From positions 310,001 through 374,000 of the forward strand of contig NZ_JAFZ01000001.1 in assembly GCF_000526395.1 (NCBI RefSeq): a DNA stretch of 64,000 bases. Reading direction: 5' to 3'. Every line of letters begins with the position of its first letter. The first letter of the stretch is position 1. A program made the translations under genes and the position numbers. A model generated the notes under the pieces. It ran no database searches, was not told the DNA's origin, and saw nothing but the letters and a program-made list of their open reading frames with translations. Shown in pieces: positions 17,322 through 26,351 of the stretch. Source of the DNA: Aminobacterium mobile DSM 12262. GTDB lineage: Bacteria; Synergistota; Synergistia; Synergistales; Aminobacteriaceae.

Positions 17322-17397
17322 TTTTATAACGTAACGTCAAGTCTTGAATGTATGCAATTGTGCTTAAAGTATACGAATAAAGCATGTTGATAGAGAA

Positions 17398-17430
17398 GGT
17401 GGCCCAAAGGTACATGGGCTGCCTTTTTTT
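17398..17430 (+). terminator. Terminator of the cold-shock gene
   Basis: GGTGGCCCA (17398-17406) pairs with TGGGCTGCC (17415-17423), with two G-T pairs, and seven Ts follow. Confidence 0.8.
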
Positions 17431-17626
17431 ATGTGCCACTTCCTTGCTGCTCTATACCTAAGTTATGCAATGTATCCTCTCTTTTCTGTGCCCATGCGAA
17501 TTGTTGCGTGCTATACGCAATGTTGACAATTACAACTGAAAGTGGATCCGCTTTTTTCTCCTCATTTGAAACCGAATTCTATTTTTCTTAAGTATATACA
17601 AGTTTAAAAAATTTAAAGATATCCTC

Positions 17627-17672
17627 TTGACTGAGAAATATTGCTGTGTTAATGTTCAAATGTCCAACAGCC
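17627..17672 (+). promoter_or_regulatory. Promoter-operator of the ABC/DUF3798 operon
   Basis: TTGACT at 17627 is followed by GTTAAT at 17648, then AATGTTCAAATGTCC and AACAGC. Bases 17641-17672 match 27904-27935 upstream of the TRAP/Grd operon at 28 of 32 positions, with the TTGAC element at the same distance in both. TGTCCAACA (17661-17669) is a near-palindrome typical for FadR-type regulators, three of which are encoded at 25590-27835. The rest of 17431-17710 shows no gene. Confidence 0.7.
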
Positions 17673-17710
17673 ATACTGTAGGATATTGTTTAAAGAGAGG
17701 GGGGTGCGGA

Positions 17711-19321
17711 ATGTTTGATTCGAAACCGCTTCTGCAAATGTGCAGTATCTGTAAGGACTTTTACGGCAATAAAGTTCTGGAAGGTATCGATTTTCACTTG
17801 AAGCGGGGAGAAATTATAGGCTTAGTGGGGGAAAACGGAGCTGGAAAATCAACCCTCATGAACGTTCTGTTTGGAATGCCTGTTATCCATGACACAGGCG
17901 GTTATAGTGGAAAAATTCTAATAGAAGGGGAAGAGGTTCATTTTACTAACCCTTTGGACGCTATTGATAACGGAATAGGAATGGTTCATCAAGAATTTTT
18001 CCTCATCCCAAGCTTTACCGCAACAGAGAATATCCTTCTCAATAGAGAAGTCTCTCGATACAACCCTTTAGTTGAAGTTTTTGGTGATCGTTTTCGATTG
18101 TTGGATAGACCCGCTATGAAAAAACGCGCAGAAAAAGCGATACAGGTTTTGGGGGTAGATATCCACCCAGATGCGCTCGTTTCAGAGATGCCGGTAAGTT
18201 ATAAACAATTTACTGAAATAGCGCGCGAAATAGATAGAGAGCAGATGAAAATTTTAGTTCTCGATGAGCCCACTGCCGTACTAACGGAGTCTGAGGCAGA
18301 GACTTTCTTGAAGACATTAAAGAGACTATCTGCGAAAGGAATTGGTCTCATCTTTATATCTCATAGGCTTCAGGAAGTTCTAGATGTATGCGATCGCATT
18401 ATCGTTTTAAGAGATGGCCGGGTTATTAGAGATATTCCCACATCAGAAGCGGATATTCGAAGCATTGCATCGTGGATGGTTGGTCGCGAGATTAAAGAAA
18501 GCTCAACACAAGTCAATAAAAGAGAAAAAACAAAAAGGCCTGTAGTTTTATCTGTTCAGAACTTACAAGTGGATATGCCTGGAGAAAAAGTAAAAAATGT
18601 TTCTTTCGATGCTTTTGGTGGAGAAATATTAGGTATTGGAGGACTTGCAGGGCAGGGGAAGCTCGGTATCCCCAATGGCATTATGGGATTGTTCCCTTCC
18701 AGGGGAACTGTCTTATTAGATGGCAAAGAACTTAAACTTAATGATCCTCTTTCCTCATTACGGTCAGGCCTGTCTTTTATCTCAGAAGATAGAAGGGGAG
18801 TTGGTCTTCTCCTCGATGAGTCCATAGCTTTAAATATTGCCTTTACTGCCATGCAGGTCCATGAACGATTTATTAAAAAACTCCTCGGTGGATTTATTAA
18901 ATGGAGGAATGAGGAAGAATTGTATCAATATGCAGAGGACTATATAAAAAAGTTAGATATAAAGTGTACTGGACCAAACCAAAGGGTTATAGAACTTTCC
19001 GGAGGAAACCAGCAAAAAGTGTGTGTCGCAAAGGTCCTTGCCACTTCCCCTCACGTCCTCTTTGCTTCAGAACCTACTCGGGGCATTGATATAGGGGCAA
19101 AACAGCTTGTCCTTGATGTTTTAAAGGAATTTAACGAAAAATTGGGGACGACTATTATTGTGACGAGTTCTGAACTTCAAGAGCTTCGTTCTGTCTGCCA
19201 TAGAATTGCAATTGTTAGTGAAGGGGAGATAGCAGATATCCTCCCAGCAGATGCTCCTTTGGAAGAATTCGGTCTCCTTATGCTTGGCAATAAGAAAAAG
19301 GAGGAAGCAACTCATGCATAA
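17711..19321 (+). CDS. ABC transporter ATP-binding protein, double-domain (MglA/YufO type)
   Basis: Fused two-cassette ATPase of a sugar- or nucleoside-type importer, 536 residues. The first half has Walker A GENGAGKST near residue 40 and Walker B ILVLDEPTA, but its signature is MPVSYKQ in place of LSGGQ. The second half has a degenerate Walker A (GLAGQGKLGI) yet a full LSGGNQQK signature, the usual asymmetry of this group where one composite site hydrolyses ATP. ATG 17711 follows AGAGAGGGGG; an upstream start inside the operator region is unlikely. Overlaps the first permease gene by eight bases. Confidence 0.92.
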   Translation: MFDSKPLLQMCSICKDFYGNKVLEGIDFHLKRGEIIGLVGENGAGKSTLMNVLFGMPVIHDTGGYSGKILIEGEEVHFTNPLDAIDNGIGMVHQEFFLIPSFTATENILLNREVSRYNPLVEVFGDRFRLLDRPAMKKRAEKAIQVLGVDIHPDALVSEMPVSYKQFTEIAREIDREQMKILVLDEPTAVLTESEAETFLKTLKRLSAKGIGLIFISHRLQEVLDVCDRIIVLRDGRVIRDIPTSEADIRSIASWMVGREIKESSTQVNKREKTKRPVVLSVQNLQVDMPGEKVKNVSFDAFGGEILGIGGLAGQGKLGIPNGIMGLFPSRGTVLLDGKELKLNDPLSSLRSGLSFISEDRRGVGLLLDESIALNIAFTAMQVHERFIKKLLGGFIKWRNEEELYQYAEDYIKKLDIKCTGPNQRVIELSGGNQQKVCVAKVLATSPHVLFASEPTRGIDIGAKQLVLDVLKEFNEKLGTTIIVTSSELQELRSVCHRIAIVSEGEIADILPADAPLEEFGLLMLGNKKKEEATHA

Positions 19322-20369
19322 CTCCCAACAAATAGAAAGAATCGTAGCGCAATTTGGTTGGCCTCGTGTCATTATTGCTTTCTTTCTTGTGATACTCTTT
19401 GCTATTGCTCCTTTTGTTGGCGTTCGCGTGGATACGTCCTTAAGCGACACATTAGTTAGGGTAGGAATGAACGGCATTATGGTGTTAGCCATGGTTCCCA
19501 TGATCCAGTCTGGTTGTGGCCTTAACTTTGGGTTGCCTTTAGGTGTTATAGCTGGGCTTGTTGGCGCAGTGACATCTATGGAATTTTCCTTACAGGGATT
19601 TACAGGTTTTTTTGTAGCTCTTTTAATTGCTATCCCTCTCGCGGCTCTTTTAGGCTATATCTATGGCTGGATTTTAAATCTGGCGAAAGGCGATGAAATG
19701 ATGATCGCCACCTATGTAGGTTTTTCCTCTGTGGCTTTTATGTGTATGATGTGGCTCCTTTTGCCCTATCGTAATCCACTCATGCTGTGGGGATTTGGTG
19801 GTAGTGGTTTGCGAACTACGATCAGTCTCGAAGGTTTTTGGCTTGAAGTTTTGAACAAATTTTTAGCTTTCCGTATTGGTAATTACTTCTTTTTCCCAAC
19901 AGGCACCTTCCTTTTTTTTGTGGCGGCATGCTTTTTAGTGTGGGCTTTTTTCAGAACGAAAACAGGAACTGCTATGACATCTGCAGGGAGTAACCCGCAA
20001 TTTGCCAGAGCTAACGGCGTTAATGTCGATCGCATGAGAGTTTTATCGGTAATTATATCTACTGTTCTGGGTGCAGTTGGGATGGTTGTGTACGAACAAA
20101 GTTATGGTTTTATCCAGCTCTATATGGGGCCTTTTTACATGGCTTTCCCAGCTGTAGCAGCAGTGTTGCTAGGTGGAGCTTCTGTAAACAAAGCGACAAT
20201 TACGAACGTTGTTATAGGAACGTTGCTCTTCCAAGGAATACTGACCATGACCCCTTCTGTTATTAACGGTCTTCTAGAGACAGACATGTCAGAGGTTATT
20301 CGAATCATTGTCTCTAATGGCATGATTTTATACGCTCTTACCAGGAAAGAGCAGGTGAAAAAAAGATGA
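19314..20369 (+). CDS. ABC transporter permease (sugar/nucleoside type)
   Basis: Inner-membrane permease of the BPD_transp_2 family, 351 residues, with eight to ten hydrophobic segments. GCGLNFGLPLGVIAG near residue 65 and TAMTSAGSNPQFARANGVN near residue 220 are characteristic. ATG 19314 overlaps the ATPase gene and has AAAGGAGG before it. Works with the next gene as a heterodimeric channel. Confidence 0.9.
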   Translation: MHNSQQIERIVAQFGWPRVIIAFFLVILFAIAPFVGVRVDTSLSDTLVRVGMNGIMVLAMVPMIQSGCGLNFGLPLGVIAGLVGAVTSMEFSLQGFTGFFVALLIAIPLAALLGYIYGWILNLAKGDEMMIATYVGFSSVAFMCMMWLLLPYRNPLMLWGFGGSGLRTTISLEGFWLEVLNKFLAFRIGNYFFFPTGTFLFFVAACFLVWAFFRTKTGTAMTSAGSNPQFARANGVNVDRMRVLSVIISTVLGAVGMVVYEQSYGFIQLYMGPFYMAFPAVAAVLLGGASVNKATITNVVIGTLLFQGILTMTPSVINGLLETDMSEVIRIIVSNGMILYALTRKEQVKKR

Positions 20370-21457
20370 AAAAACATTCTTTAAAGGGGTTTATATTATC
20401 GAACATAGTTCCCATCATATTTCTTGTTTTCGCTCTTTTCGCCATTCCTATCTCAGGCTTAAGTTGCCACTATCTTCTTCAGGAAATGATAACTCGCCTG
20501 AGCCGTAATACTTTTCTGGTTTTATCTCTTCTTATACCAGTACTTGCCGGAATGGGATTGAATTTTGGAATGGTTCTTGGCGCAATGGCCGGGCAAATTG
20601 GTTTAATCCTTGCCGTCGATTGGGGTGTTGCAGGTATTCCGGGCTTGTTGATAGCAGCTTTGATAGGAACCCCCATATCCATTCTTTTAGGCCTTCTTTG
20701 TGGGTATGTAATGAATAGAGCAAAAGGCAGGGAAATGGTGACTTCGTATATTTTAGGATTCTTCATGAATGGGGTTTACCAATTCGTGGTTCTTTATTGT
20801 ATGGGATCGATTTTCCCACTCAAAGATCCTGAACTTTTGCTCTCTAGAGGGTACGGCGTAAGGAACACAATGGCTCTTCCCGGCATTAGGAAGGCGCTGG
20901 ATTCTCTTGTGACAATAGAAATACAAGGGCTTTCTATCCCTGTAGCAACTTTTGTGGTTATTTTAGCCTTTTGTCTCCTTTTGGTCATGTTTGAAAAGAC
21001 AAAACTTGGGCAAGACATGCGGGCTGTAGGTAAGGATATGGCCGTTGCAGATGGGGCTGGAATTCCTGTGGAAAAAACGCGTATCGTGGCCATTATTATT
21101 TCCACTCTTCTTGCTTGTTACGGGCAAATTATCTTCCTGCAAAATCTTGGAACCATAAATACCTACAATAGTCATGAACAGACAGGTATTTTCGCTATAG
21201 CAGCGCTCCTTATTGGTGGTGCCACAGTTTCGAAGGCACGTATTTCCAATGTTTTTATCGGAGTCCTCCTCTTTCACTTAATGTTTGTGATCTCACCGAC
21301 TGCTGGAAAAAATCTTATAGGGGATGCGCAGCTTGGTGAATACTTTAGGGTATTTGTTTCTTACGGGATTATTGCTGTAACTCTTTTGCTTCACGCGTGG
21401 GAACGACGTCGAGCTCGAATAGCTCGAATGAAAATGGAAGACGAAGATCTGGTTTAG
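20366..21457 (+). CDS. ABC transporter permease (sugar/nucleoside type)
   Basis: Second permease, 363 residues, homologous to the preceding one: GMGLNFGMVLGAMAGQIG near residue 62 and QDMRAVGKDMAVADGAGI near residue 215 occupy the same places. Starts in ATGA overlap with the first permease. The pair with a two-cassette ATPase and a DUF3798 binding protein makes a complete importer whose ligand is unknown. Confidence 0.9.
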   Translation: MKKHSLKGFILSNIVPIIFLVFALFAIPISGLSCHYLLQEMITRLSRNTFLVLSLLIPVLAGMGLNFGMVLGAMAGQIGLILAVDWGVAGIPGLLIAALIGTPISILLGLLCGYVMNRAKGREMVTSYILGFFMNGVYQFVVLYCMGSIFPLKDPELLLSRGYGVRNTMALPGIRKALDSLVTIEIQGLSIPVATFVVILAFCLLLVMFEKTKLGQDMRAVGKDMAVADGAGIPVEKTRIVAIIISTLLACYGQIIFLQNLGTINTYNSHEQTGIFAIAALLIGGATVSKARISNVFIGVLLFHLMFVISPTAGKNLIGDAQLGEYFRVFVSYGIIAVTLLLHAWERRRARIARMKMEDEDLV

Positions 21458-21477
21458 AAGAGAAGAGGTGATTTGCC

Positions 21478-21858
21478 TTGAGCACTTTAAAGAGAAGAAT
21501 ACTTTTACGGACTCTTCTTGTGGTGGCTTTAGTTTTCTTTGGGGTTTTTTTAGTTTTTATAGGTAAACGGCATGTTGTCGTTTTTGCGAATGAAGAGATA
21601 CAGCAAAATGGAGAAGTTTTTCCAGCTTTAGATTGTGTTCGTATTACAGCAGGAGAAGAAAAATTTGAACTTGAGTCAGAAGATAGGATTGCAATAGAAG
21701 TTGCCGGCTTAAAGAATGTCTTTTTAATAGAGACTTTATCAGATGGAGTGATTGGTAAATCTATAACTTTTCCTCTTTCTTTAAAGCTTGAGCGAATGGT
21801 TATCGTCTCTCTACCTCTTGTTGCAGCAGGTTCCTCTGATGTCATAGTGACAGAATAA
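21478..21858 (+). CDS. Small membrane-anchored protein of unknown function
   Basis: 126 residues starting TTG 21478. One hydrophobic helix near residues 11-28 is followed by a soluble beta-rich part of about 95 residues outside the membrane. It resembles uncharacterised proteins (perhaps DUF6672) found beside DUF3798-type transporters; I am not sure of the family number. Position between permease and peptidase in the same operon suggests an accessory part of the importer. Confidence 0.7.
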   Translation: MSTLKRRILLRTLLVVALVFFGVFLVFIGKRHVVVFANEEIQQNGEVFPALDCVRITAGEEKFELESEDRIAIEVAGLKNVFLIETLSDGVIGKSITFPLSLKLERMVIVSLPLVAAGSSDVIVTE

Positions 21859-21889
21859 TCATAATGCATATATGTTGGAGGTGTAGTTC

Positions 21890-23092
21890 ATGTCTCAGTA
21901 TGAAGATCTTGCACTGAAAATGGACGAGTATATTTGCAAAAACCTTGATGAACTTGGAACACTCAGCGACTGGATAGCAGAGCACCCAGAACTCAGCCAT
22001 GAGGAATACGAGACGTCCAAAGTTTTATGTGAAGCCCTAGAAAAAGAAAATTTTACAATAGAACGACCATATGCGGGGTATGACACAGGTTTCAACGCAT
22101 TCTTTAAAAATAGAGGAGACGATGCCCCTACTGTAGGGCTTCTTGCCCAATATGATGCCTTACCTGAAGTAGGGCATGGTTGTGGCCATAATATGTGTGG
22201 AGCTATTTCAGTTCTAGCGGCAAGAGCTCTCAAACATGTACTGGAGAAAGAAAATATTCCTGCCCAGATCAGAGTTATTGGCACTCCGGCGGAAGAAACA
22301 ACAGGTGAAAAAGTACCCATGGCAAAAGCGGGACTTTTTGACGACTGTGATCTTGTCCTCATGGCTCATCCAGAAACAGGGAGCTCTTTTATAGGTTTTA
22401 ATTCTCTAGCTGTAGATCCCTTCGAGTTTACTTTTGCTGGGAAATCAGCCCATGCAGCGGCGTCTCCTTGGGAGGGAAAAAATGCTCTTAATGGCCTTCA
22501 GCTGTTTTTGCACGGAATAGATATGTTACGCCAGCATGTCAGACCAGAAGTACGTATGCATGGCATTGTTACAGAAGGAGGATCGGCGCCCAATATAGTT
22601 CCAAGCAAAGCGGCGGCGAGACTGCTTTTAAGAGCCCCTTGGAGAACCTATTTAAATGAAGTTGTAGAGCAGGTTTTTGATTGCGCCAGAGGAGCGGCTA
22701 TAGCAACTCAAACGGAAGTATCTTGGAGCAAATGTGGATATAGCATGGATAATATGCTCCCCAACCCTACCGGTAAAAATATGCTCAAAAAAATTATGGA
22801 AGAAGAAGTAGGAGAGCCTATTAATGATTATCCGAGCCTTACTGGTTCTACAGATATGGGTGCTATTTCGTGGAGGCTTCCCACTTTGGAACTGCTTATT
22901 TGTGTTTCTGAACAAGAAATTGCACCTCACACTGTCGATTTTGGGCGAGCATGCCGTGGAGGCAAGGCGAGGAGTGCCCTGAGCAAAGCTGCAAGGGGAT
23001 TGGCCAGGGCTAGCCTAAAAACTATTTTAGATGAAACGTTGCGAATAAGGATGAAAGAAGACTATGAAAAGCAAAAACACATTCAACTATAA
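21890..23092 (+). CDS. M20 family amidohydrolase (AbgB/HipO-like)
   Basis: Cytoplasmic zinc-dependent amidohydrolase of 400 residues, of the group that removes acyl or aminobenzoyl groups from amino acids. GHGCGHNMCG near residue 100 provides the conserved His and Cys metal ligands, GTPAEETTG the catalytic Glu pair and AHPETGS the next His. The dimerisation domain lies at about 180-300. ATG 21890 has GGAGGTG upstream. In an importer operon it probably cleaves the imported substrate, hinting at an N-acyl amino acid or dipeptide. Confidence 0.88.
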   Translation: MSQYEDLALKMDEYICKNLDELGTLSDWIAEHPELSHEEYETSKVLCEALEKENFTIERPYAGYDTGFNAFFKNRGDDAPTVGLLAQYDALPEVGHGCGHNMCGAISVLAARALKHVLEKENIPAQIRVIGTPAEETTGEKVPMAKAGLFDDCDLVLMAHPETGSSFIGFNSLAVDPFEFTFAGKSAHAAASPWEGKNALNGLQLFLHGIDMLRQHVRPEVRMHGIVTEGGSAPNIVPSKAAARLLLRAPWRTYLNEVVEQVFDCARGAAIATQTEVSWSKCGYSMDNMLPNPTGKNMLKKIMEEEVGEPINDYPSLTGSTDMGAISWRLPTLELLICVSEQEIAPHTVDFGRACRGGKARSALSKAARGLARASLKTILDETLRIRMKEDYEKQKHIQL

Positions 23093-23199
23093 GAACGTAA
23101 TGAAAAGGAGGAGGTAAAGACTATACGTTTCAAAGAGTTGCAAAGGGGAAACATTGAGAGGGAACTGTGAAGATAAAAATGTAGTAGGGGGTGCTTTTT

Positions 23200-24396
23200 A
23201 TGAAAAAGGTTGTTTGTCGTTTTTTATGTGCTGTATTTTTAGTGTGCTCTTTTTCTGGATTAGCATTAGCAGAAGCGCCATTCCATATCGGTATCGTTAC
23301 TCCAACAGTTTCTCAAGCTGAAGATAATTACCGGGGAGCAGAGGCTCTATTGAAAAAATATGGTGATGTGGCGGATGGAGGCATGGTTAGACATCTCACA
23401 TCTCCAGATAACTTTAACGCGGAAATGGAGACGACAATTACTCAAATTGTAAGTCTTGCCGATGATCCTCTAATGAAAGTAATTGTTGTTGATGAGGCTG
23501 TTCCTGGAACAACAGAGGCTTTTAAAAGAATTATGGAGAAGCGGCCAGATATTGTAAGACTTGCAGGTAATCCCCTCGAAGATCCTAATATGATTTGTCC
23601 AGTAGCTTCTCTTGCTGTAATGCCAGATCATATTAGCCGAGGATACACAATTATATATGGTGCGAAAGAAATGGGAGCTGATACGTTTGTCCATATTTCT
23701 TTCCCACGTCATTTGAGCATAGAACTTCTTTCAAGGCGTATGCATATAATGGAAGAAGTATGTAAAGACTTAGGTCTTAAGTTTGTTCAGGAAACAGCGC
23801 CAGATCCTACATCAGATGTAGGAGTGGCAGGCGCGCAACAGTACGTCCTTGAAAAAACGCCAGCATGGCTTGAAAAATATGGGAAAAATGCGTGTTTCTT
23901 TACGACGAACCAAACTCATATTGAGCCATTGTTGCGACAATTGACCCACCATCATGGCGGTTACTTTTTGGAAGCAGATAGTCCGTCTCCATTGAAGGGA
24001 TATCCAGGGGCTTTTCATCTAGATCTTGAGAAGGAGAAGGGTAATTGGGAAGCCATTATGGCTAAAATAGAAAAAGCAGTAGTAGATGCCGGAGCTGGTG
24101 GAAGACTGGGTACATGGGCGTACTCTACTGCCTATGCTACTGCTGCAGGGCTTGGCGAGTTCGGGAAATGGGTAGTAGAAGGGAAAACCGACATTAATGA
24201 CACGGAGGCGCTAAAAAAAGCTCTTGAGACATATACTCCGGGAGCATCATGGAGAACAATGTACTATACAGATAAAAATACAGGTGTAAAGATGAAAAAT
24301 TATCTCCTTATTATGCAAGACTCCTACGTCTTTGGGAAAGGGTTCCTCCATTTGACGGATGTTGAGATACCTAAGAAATACTACAAAATAAAGTAA
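23200..24396 (+). CDS. DUF3798 family solute-binding protein
   Basis: Extracytoplasmic protein of 398 residues with signal peptide (VVCRFLCAVFLVCSFSGLALA, cut before EAPFHIG). The mature part has a type I periplasmic-binding fold look: FHIGIVTPTVSQAEDNYRGAE, MKVIVVDEAVPGT and ACFFTTNQTHIEPLL. I recognise it as DUF3798, a family known mainly from Synergistota and clostridia near sugar/nucleoside-type ABC genes. It is the binding protein missing from the operon's start. ATG 23200 follows AGGGGG. Ligand unknown. Confidence 0.85.
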   Translation: MKKVVCRFLCAVFLVCSFSGLALAEAPFHIGIVTPTVSQAEDNYRGAEALLKKYGDVADGGMVRHLTSPDNFNAEMETTITQIVSLADDPLMKVIVVDEAVPGTTEAFKRIMEKRPDIVRLAGNPLEDPNMICPVASLAVMPDHISRGYTIIYGAKEMGADTFVHISFPRHLSIELLSRRMHIMEEVCKDLGLKFVQETAPDPTSDVGVAGAQQYVLEKTPAWLEKYGKNACFFTTNQTHIEPLLRQLTHHHGGYFLEADSPSPLKGYPGAFHLDLEKEKGNWEAIMAKIEKAVVDAGAGGRLGTWAYSTAYATAAGLGEFGKWVVEGKTDINDTEALKKALETYTPGASWRTMYYTDKNTGVKMKNYLLIMQDSYVFGKGFLHLTDVEIPKKYYKIK

Positions 24397-24415
24397 GAAA
24401 TAGTTTGTTTTAGTA

Positions 24416-24451
24416 AGAAAGAGGGAAGCAGATAAAAGCTTCTCTCTTTCT
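24416..24451 (+). terminator. Hairpin behind the DUF3798 gene
   Basis: AGAAAGAGGGAAGC (24416-24429) pairs with GCTTCTCTCTTTCT (24438-24451), 14 pairs with one G-T. There is no clear T-run, so it may protect the upstream binding-protein mRNA or attenuate read-through into the peptidase gene. Confidence 0.6.
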
Positions 24452-24470
24452 CTTATACGAGGAGGATATG

Positions 24471-25565
24471 ATGGATTACGTAAAAAGATTTAACAAACTT
24501 CTCGAAATTCTTCAAAATAGCAATTTAGATGGAATTTTTTTAGCTCCCTCTTCAGATCTGGAATACACCACAGGCCTTAAGCTTCATCCTGACAGTCGAT
24601 TTAAAGGAGTCATGATCTCTAAAAATGGAGAATCTTTTGCTCTCTGCCCCTCCCTTTATCGCGAAGAAATGGAGGCAGCTCTTCCTGAAAGTACGGCCAT
24701 TTTGGAATGGAAAGATGGTCAAGGATTTGTGGAAGTATTTAAAGATGGGATAAAAGCCTTAGGCCTTAACAATGGAAGAGTTGCATTTAATGCAGGAGTG
24801 AAAGCTGTAGATATGCTTGATGCAGTTTTAGAGACGAACATAACGTGTGTAAATGGGGCATCGGTTCTTTCGCCTCTTCGACGTAGTAAAGATGAGCAGG
24901 AACTTGATTTTTTGAGAGCGGCATCAAGAAATAATGATGCAGTTATGGAAGACCTGAAAAATTTCATCCGCCCAGGAGTTACGGAAAAAGATATAGCGAA
25001 GCATATTATGTTTCTCCATGAGAAAAGAGGGGGGGTTCCCCGGTACCCTGTTGTAGCCTCTGGAATAAATGGGTCGATGCCACATTATGGAGGCCAAGAC
25101 AATCGAATTATTCAAAACAAAGACATTATTATCGTTGATACTGGGGCTTGGTATAACAGCTACAATTGTGATATGACACGAATGTTTTTTATAGGGGATC
25201 CGACGGAAGAACAGAAAAAGGTATATAGAATTGTTCTAGAAGCACAAAATGTTGGAGAAGAAGAGGCTACGCTAGGAGCCATACCGGAGGATATAGACAA
25301 TAAGGCGAGAAAAGTTATTGAAACAGCAGGTTATGGTGCTGCTTTTACCCACCGTTTAGGTCATGGAACTGGTATGGATCCTCATGAAGATCCCTTTATC
25401 GTAGCAGGAAATAAAAGACCTCTGGAGGTTGGGAACTGTTTCAGCATAGAACCGGGGATTTATCTAAAGGGGGCATTTGGGGTCCGTATAGAAAATCTTA
25501 TTGCTATTACAGAAACGGGTCCTGAAGTATTAAATAAACTAGATAAAGAAATGATCATTCTATAA
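24471..25565 (+). CDS. M24 family aminopeptidase (Xaa-Pro peptidase-like)
   Basis: Cytoplasmic metallopeptidase of 364 residues with an N-terminal creatinase-type domain (1-125) and a pita-bread catalytic domain. Metal ligands are visible: IVDTGAWYNSYNCDMTR (two Asp), HRLGHGTGMDPHEDP (His), FSIEPGIY (Glu) and VRIENLI (Glu). It should cut Xaa-Pro bonds of small peptides. ATG 24471 is chosen over 24468 because GGAGG ends only two bases before the latter. Last gene of the ABC operon; bidirectional terminator behind it. Confidence 0.9.
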   Translation: MDYVKRFNKLLEILQNSNLDGIFLAPSSDLEYTTGLKLHPDSRFKGVMISKNGESFALCPSLYREEMEAALPESTAILEWKDGQGFVEVFKDGIKALGLNNGRVAFNAGVKAVDMLDAVLETNITCVNGASVLSPLRRSKDEQELDFLRAASRNNDAVMEDLKNFIRPGVTEKDIAKHIMFLHEKRGGVPRYPVVASGINGSMPHYGGQDNRIIQNKDIIIVDTGAWYNSYNCDMTRMFFIGDPTEEQKKVYRIVLEAQNVGEEEATLGAIPEDIDNKARKVIETAGYGAAFTHRLGHGTGMDPHEDPFIVAGNKRPLEVGNCFSIEPGIYLKGAFGVRIENLIAITETGPEVLNKLDKEMIIL

Positions 25566-25566
25566 A

Positions 25567-25605
25567 ATTGCGAGTAGCCCTTTGAAGGGTTACTCGCAAT
25601 TCTTT
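25567..25605. terminator. Bidirectional terminator between convergent genes
   Basis: ATTGCGAGTAGCCC (25567-25580) pairs with GGGTTACTCGCAAT (25587-25600), T-rich on both sides. It also encodes the last codons and stop of the leftward GntR gene ending at 25590. Confidence 0.85.
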
Positions 25606-26300
25606 TGCGCATCAAGGCTTAATAATTGACTTTTAAGCATATGTTCAATGTGTTTCTTTACGCTTTCACGTGCTTTACCTATGTCTCTATTGAGTATGCA
25701 GTTTAATATTGCTTCATGTTCTGTCATCATCTCTTGCCAGCTAGACAAGGGAAGCCTTGTATATCTATATCTTTGTGCATTAATTTCTTCTCGTATGGAG
25801 GCTAATATTTTAACAGCCAAGCTGTTTCCTGCTATTTCAGCTAGATATTCATGGAATTTAGTATGTGAGGAAGGATTGATAGCTTCATTTTTATTGCCTC
25901 GTTCTAAAAAAACAATTTCTTTGAGAGTTTCAAGGTCCTCTTCTGTTGCCCGTTCTATAACCCATTCTACAATTTGTGTCTCTAAAAGAATTCGAATTTC
26001 CATTAATTCTCGTATGGAAACATTTTCCGATAAGTGTTCAACGAGCTCATTGTTTGCCAAATATCGCAGCGCATTGGCAGAAATGTATGTGCCATCTCCA
26101 GATCGGGATTCGACGATGTTATATATTGAGAGAGCTTTTAAAACTTCTCGGATGCAATTTCTGCTGACTTGAAATATCTCAGCAAGAGCTAGTTCCCCTG
26201 GGATCTTTTCTCCAGGTTTCCATGCCCCTTTTTTTACTGCTTCGAGCATTTGTTCTAAAACATTTTCATATAACGTAGATTTATTAGCAGGCTTTATCAT
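25590..26300 (-). CDS. FadR/FCD-type GntR transcriptional regulator
   Basis: DNA-binding regulator of 236 residues: winged helix at 8-75 (GEKIPGELALAEIFQVSRNCIREVLKAL) and an all-helical FCD ligand-binding domain at about 95-225 with the metal-ligand pattern Asp/His (HTKFHEYLAEIAGN, ending HEAILNCIL). It is the most divergent of three tandem paralogues, sharing MxKPANKSTLxENVL at the start. It lies between two operons with a common operator and is a candidate regulator of both; ligand probably an organic or amino acid. Confidence 0.9.
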   Translation of the reverse strand: MIKPANKSTLYENVLEQMLEAVKKGAWKPGEKIPGELALAEIFQVSRNCIREVLKALSIYNIVESRSGDGTYISANALRYLANNELVEHLSENVSIRELMEIRILLETQIVEWVIERATEEDLETLKEIVFLERGNKNEAINPSSHTKFHEYLAEIAGNSLAVKILASIREEINAQRYRYTRLPLSSWQEMMTEHEAILNCILNRDIGKARESVKKHIEHMLKSQLLSLDAQKNCE

Positions 26301-26351
26301 TTATATCCTTTCTGAAGCATTAAAAATAATGTGTTCTTATTTCAATACGAC

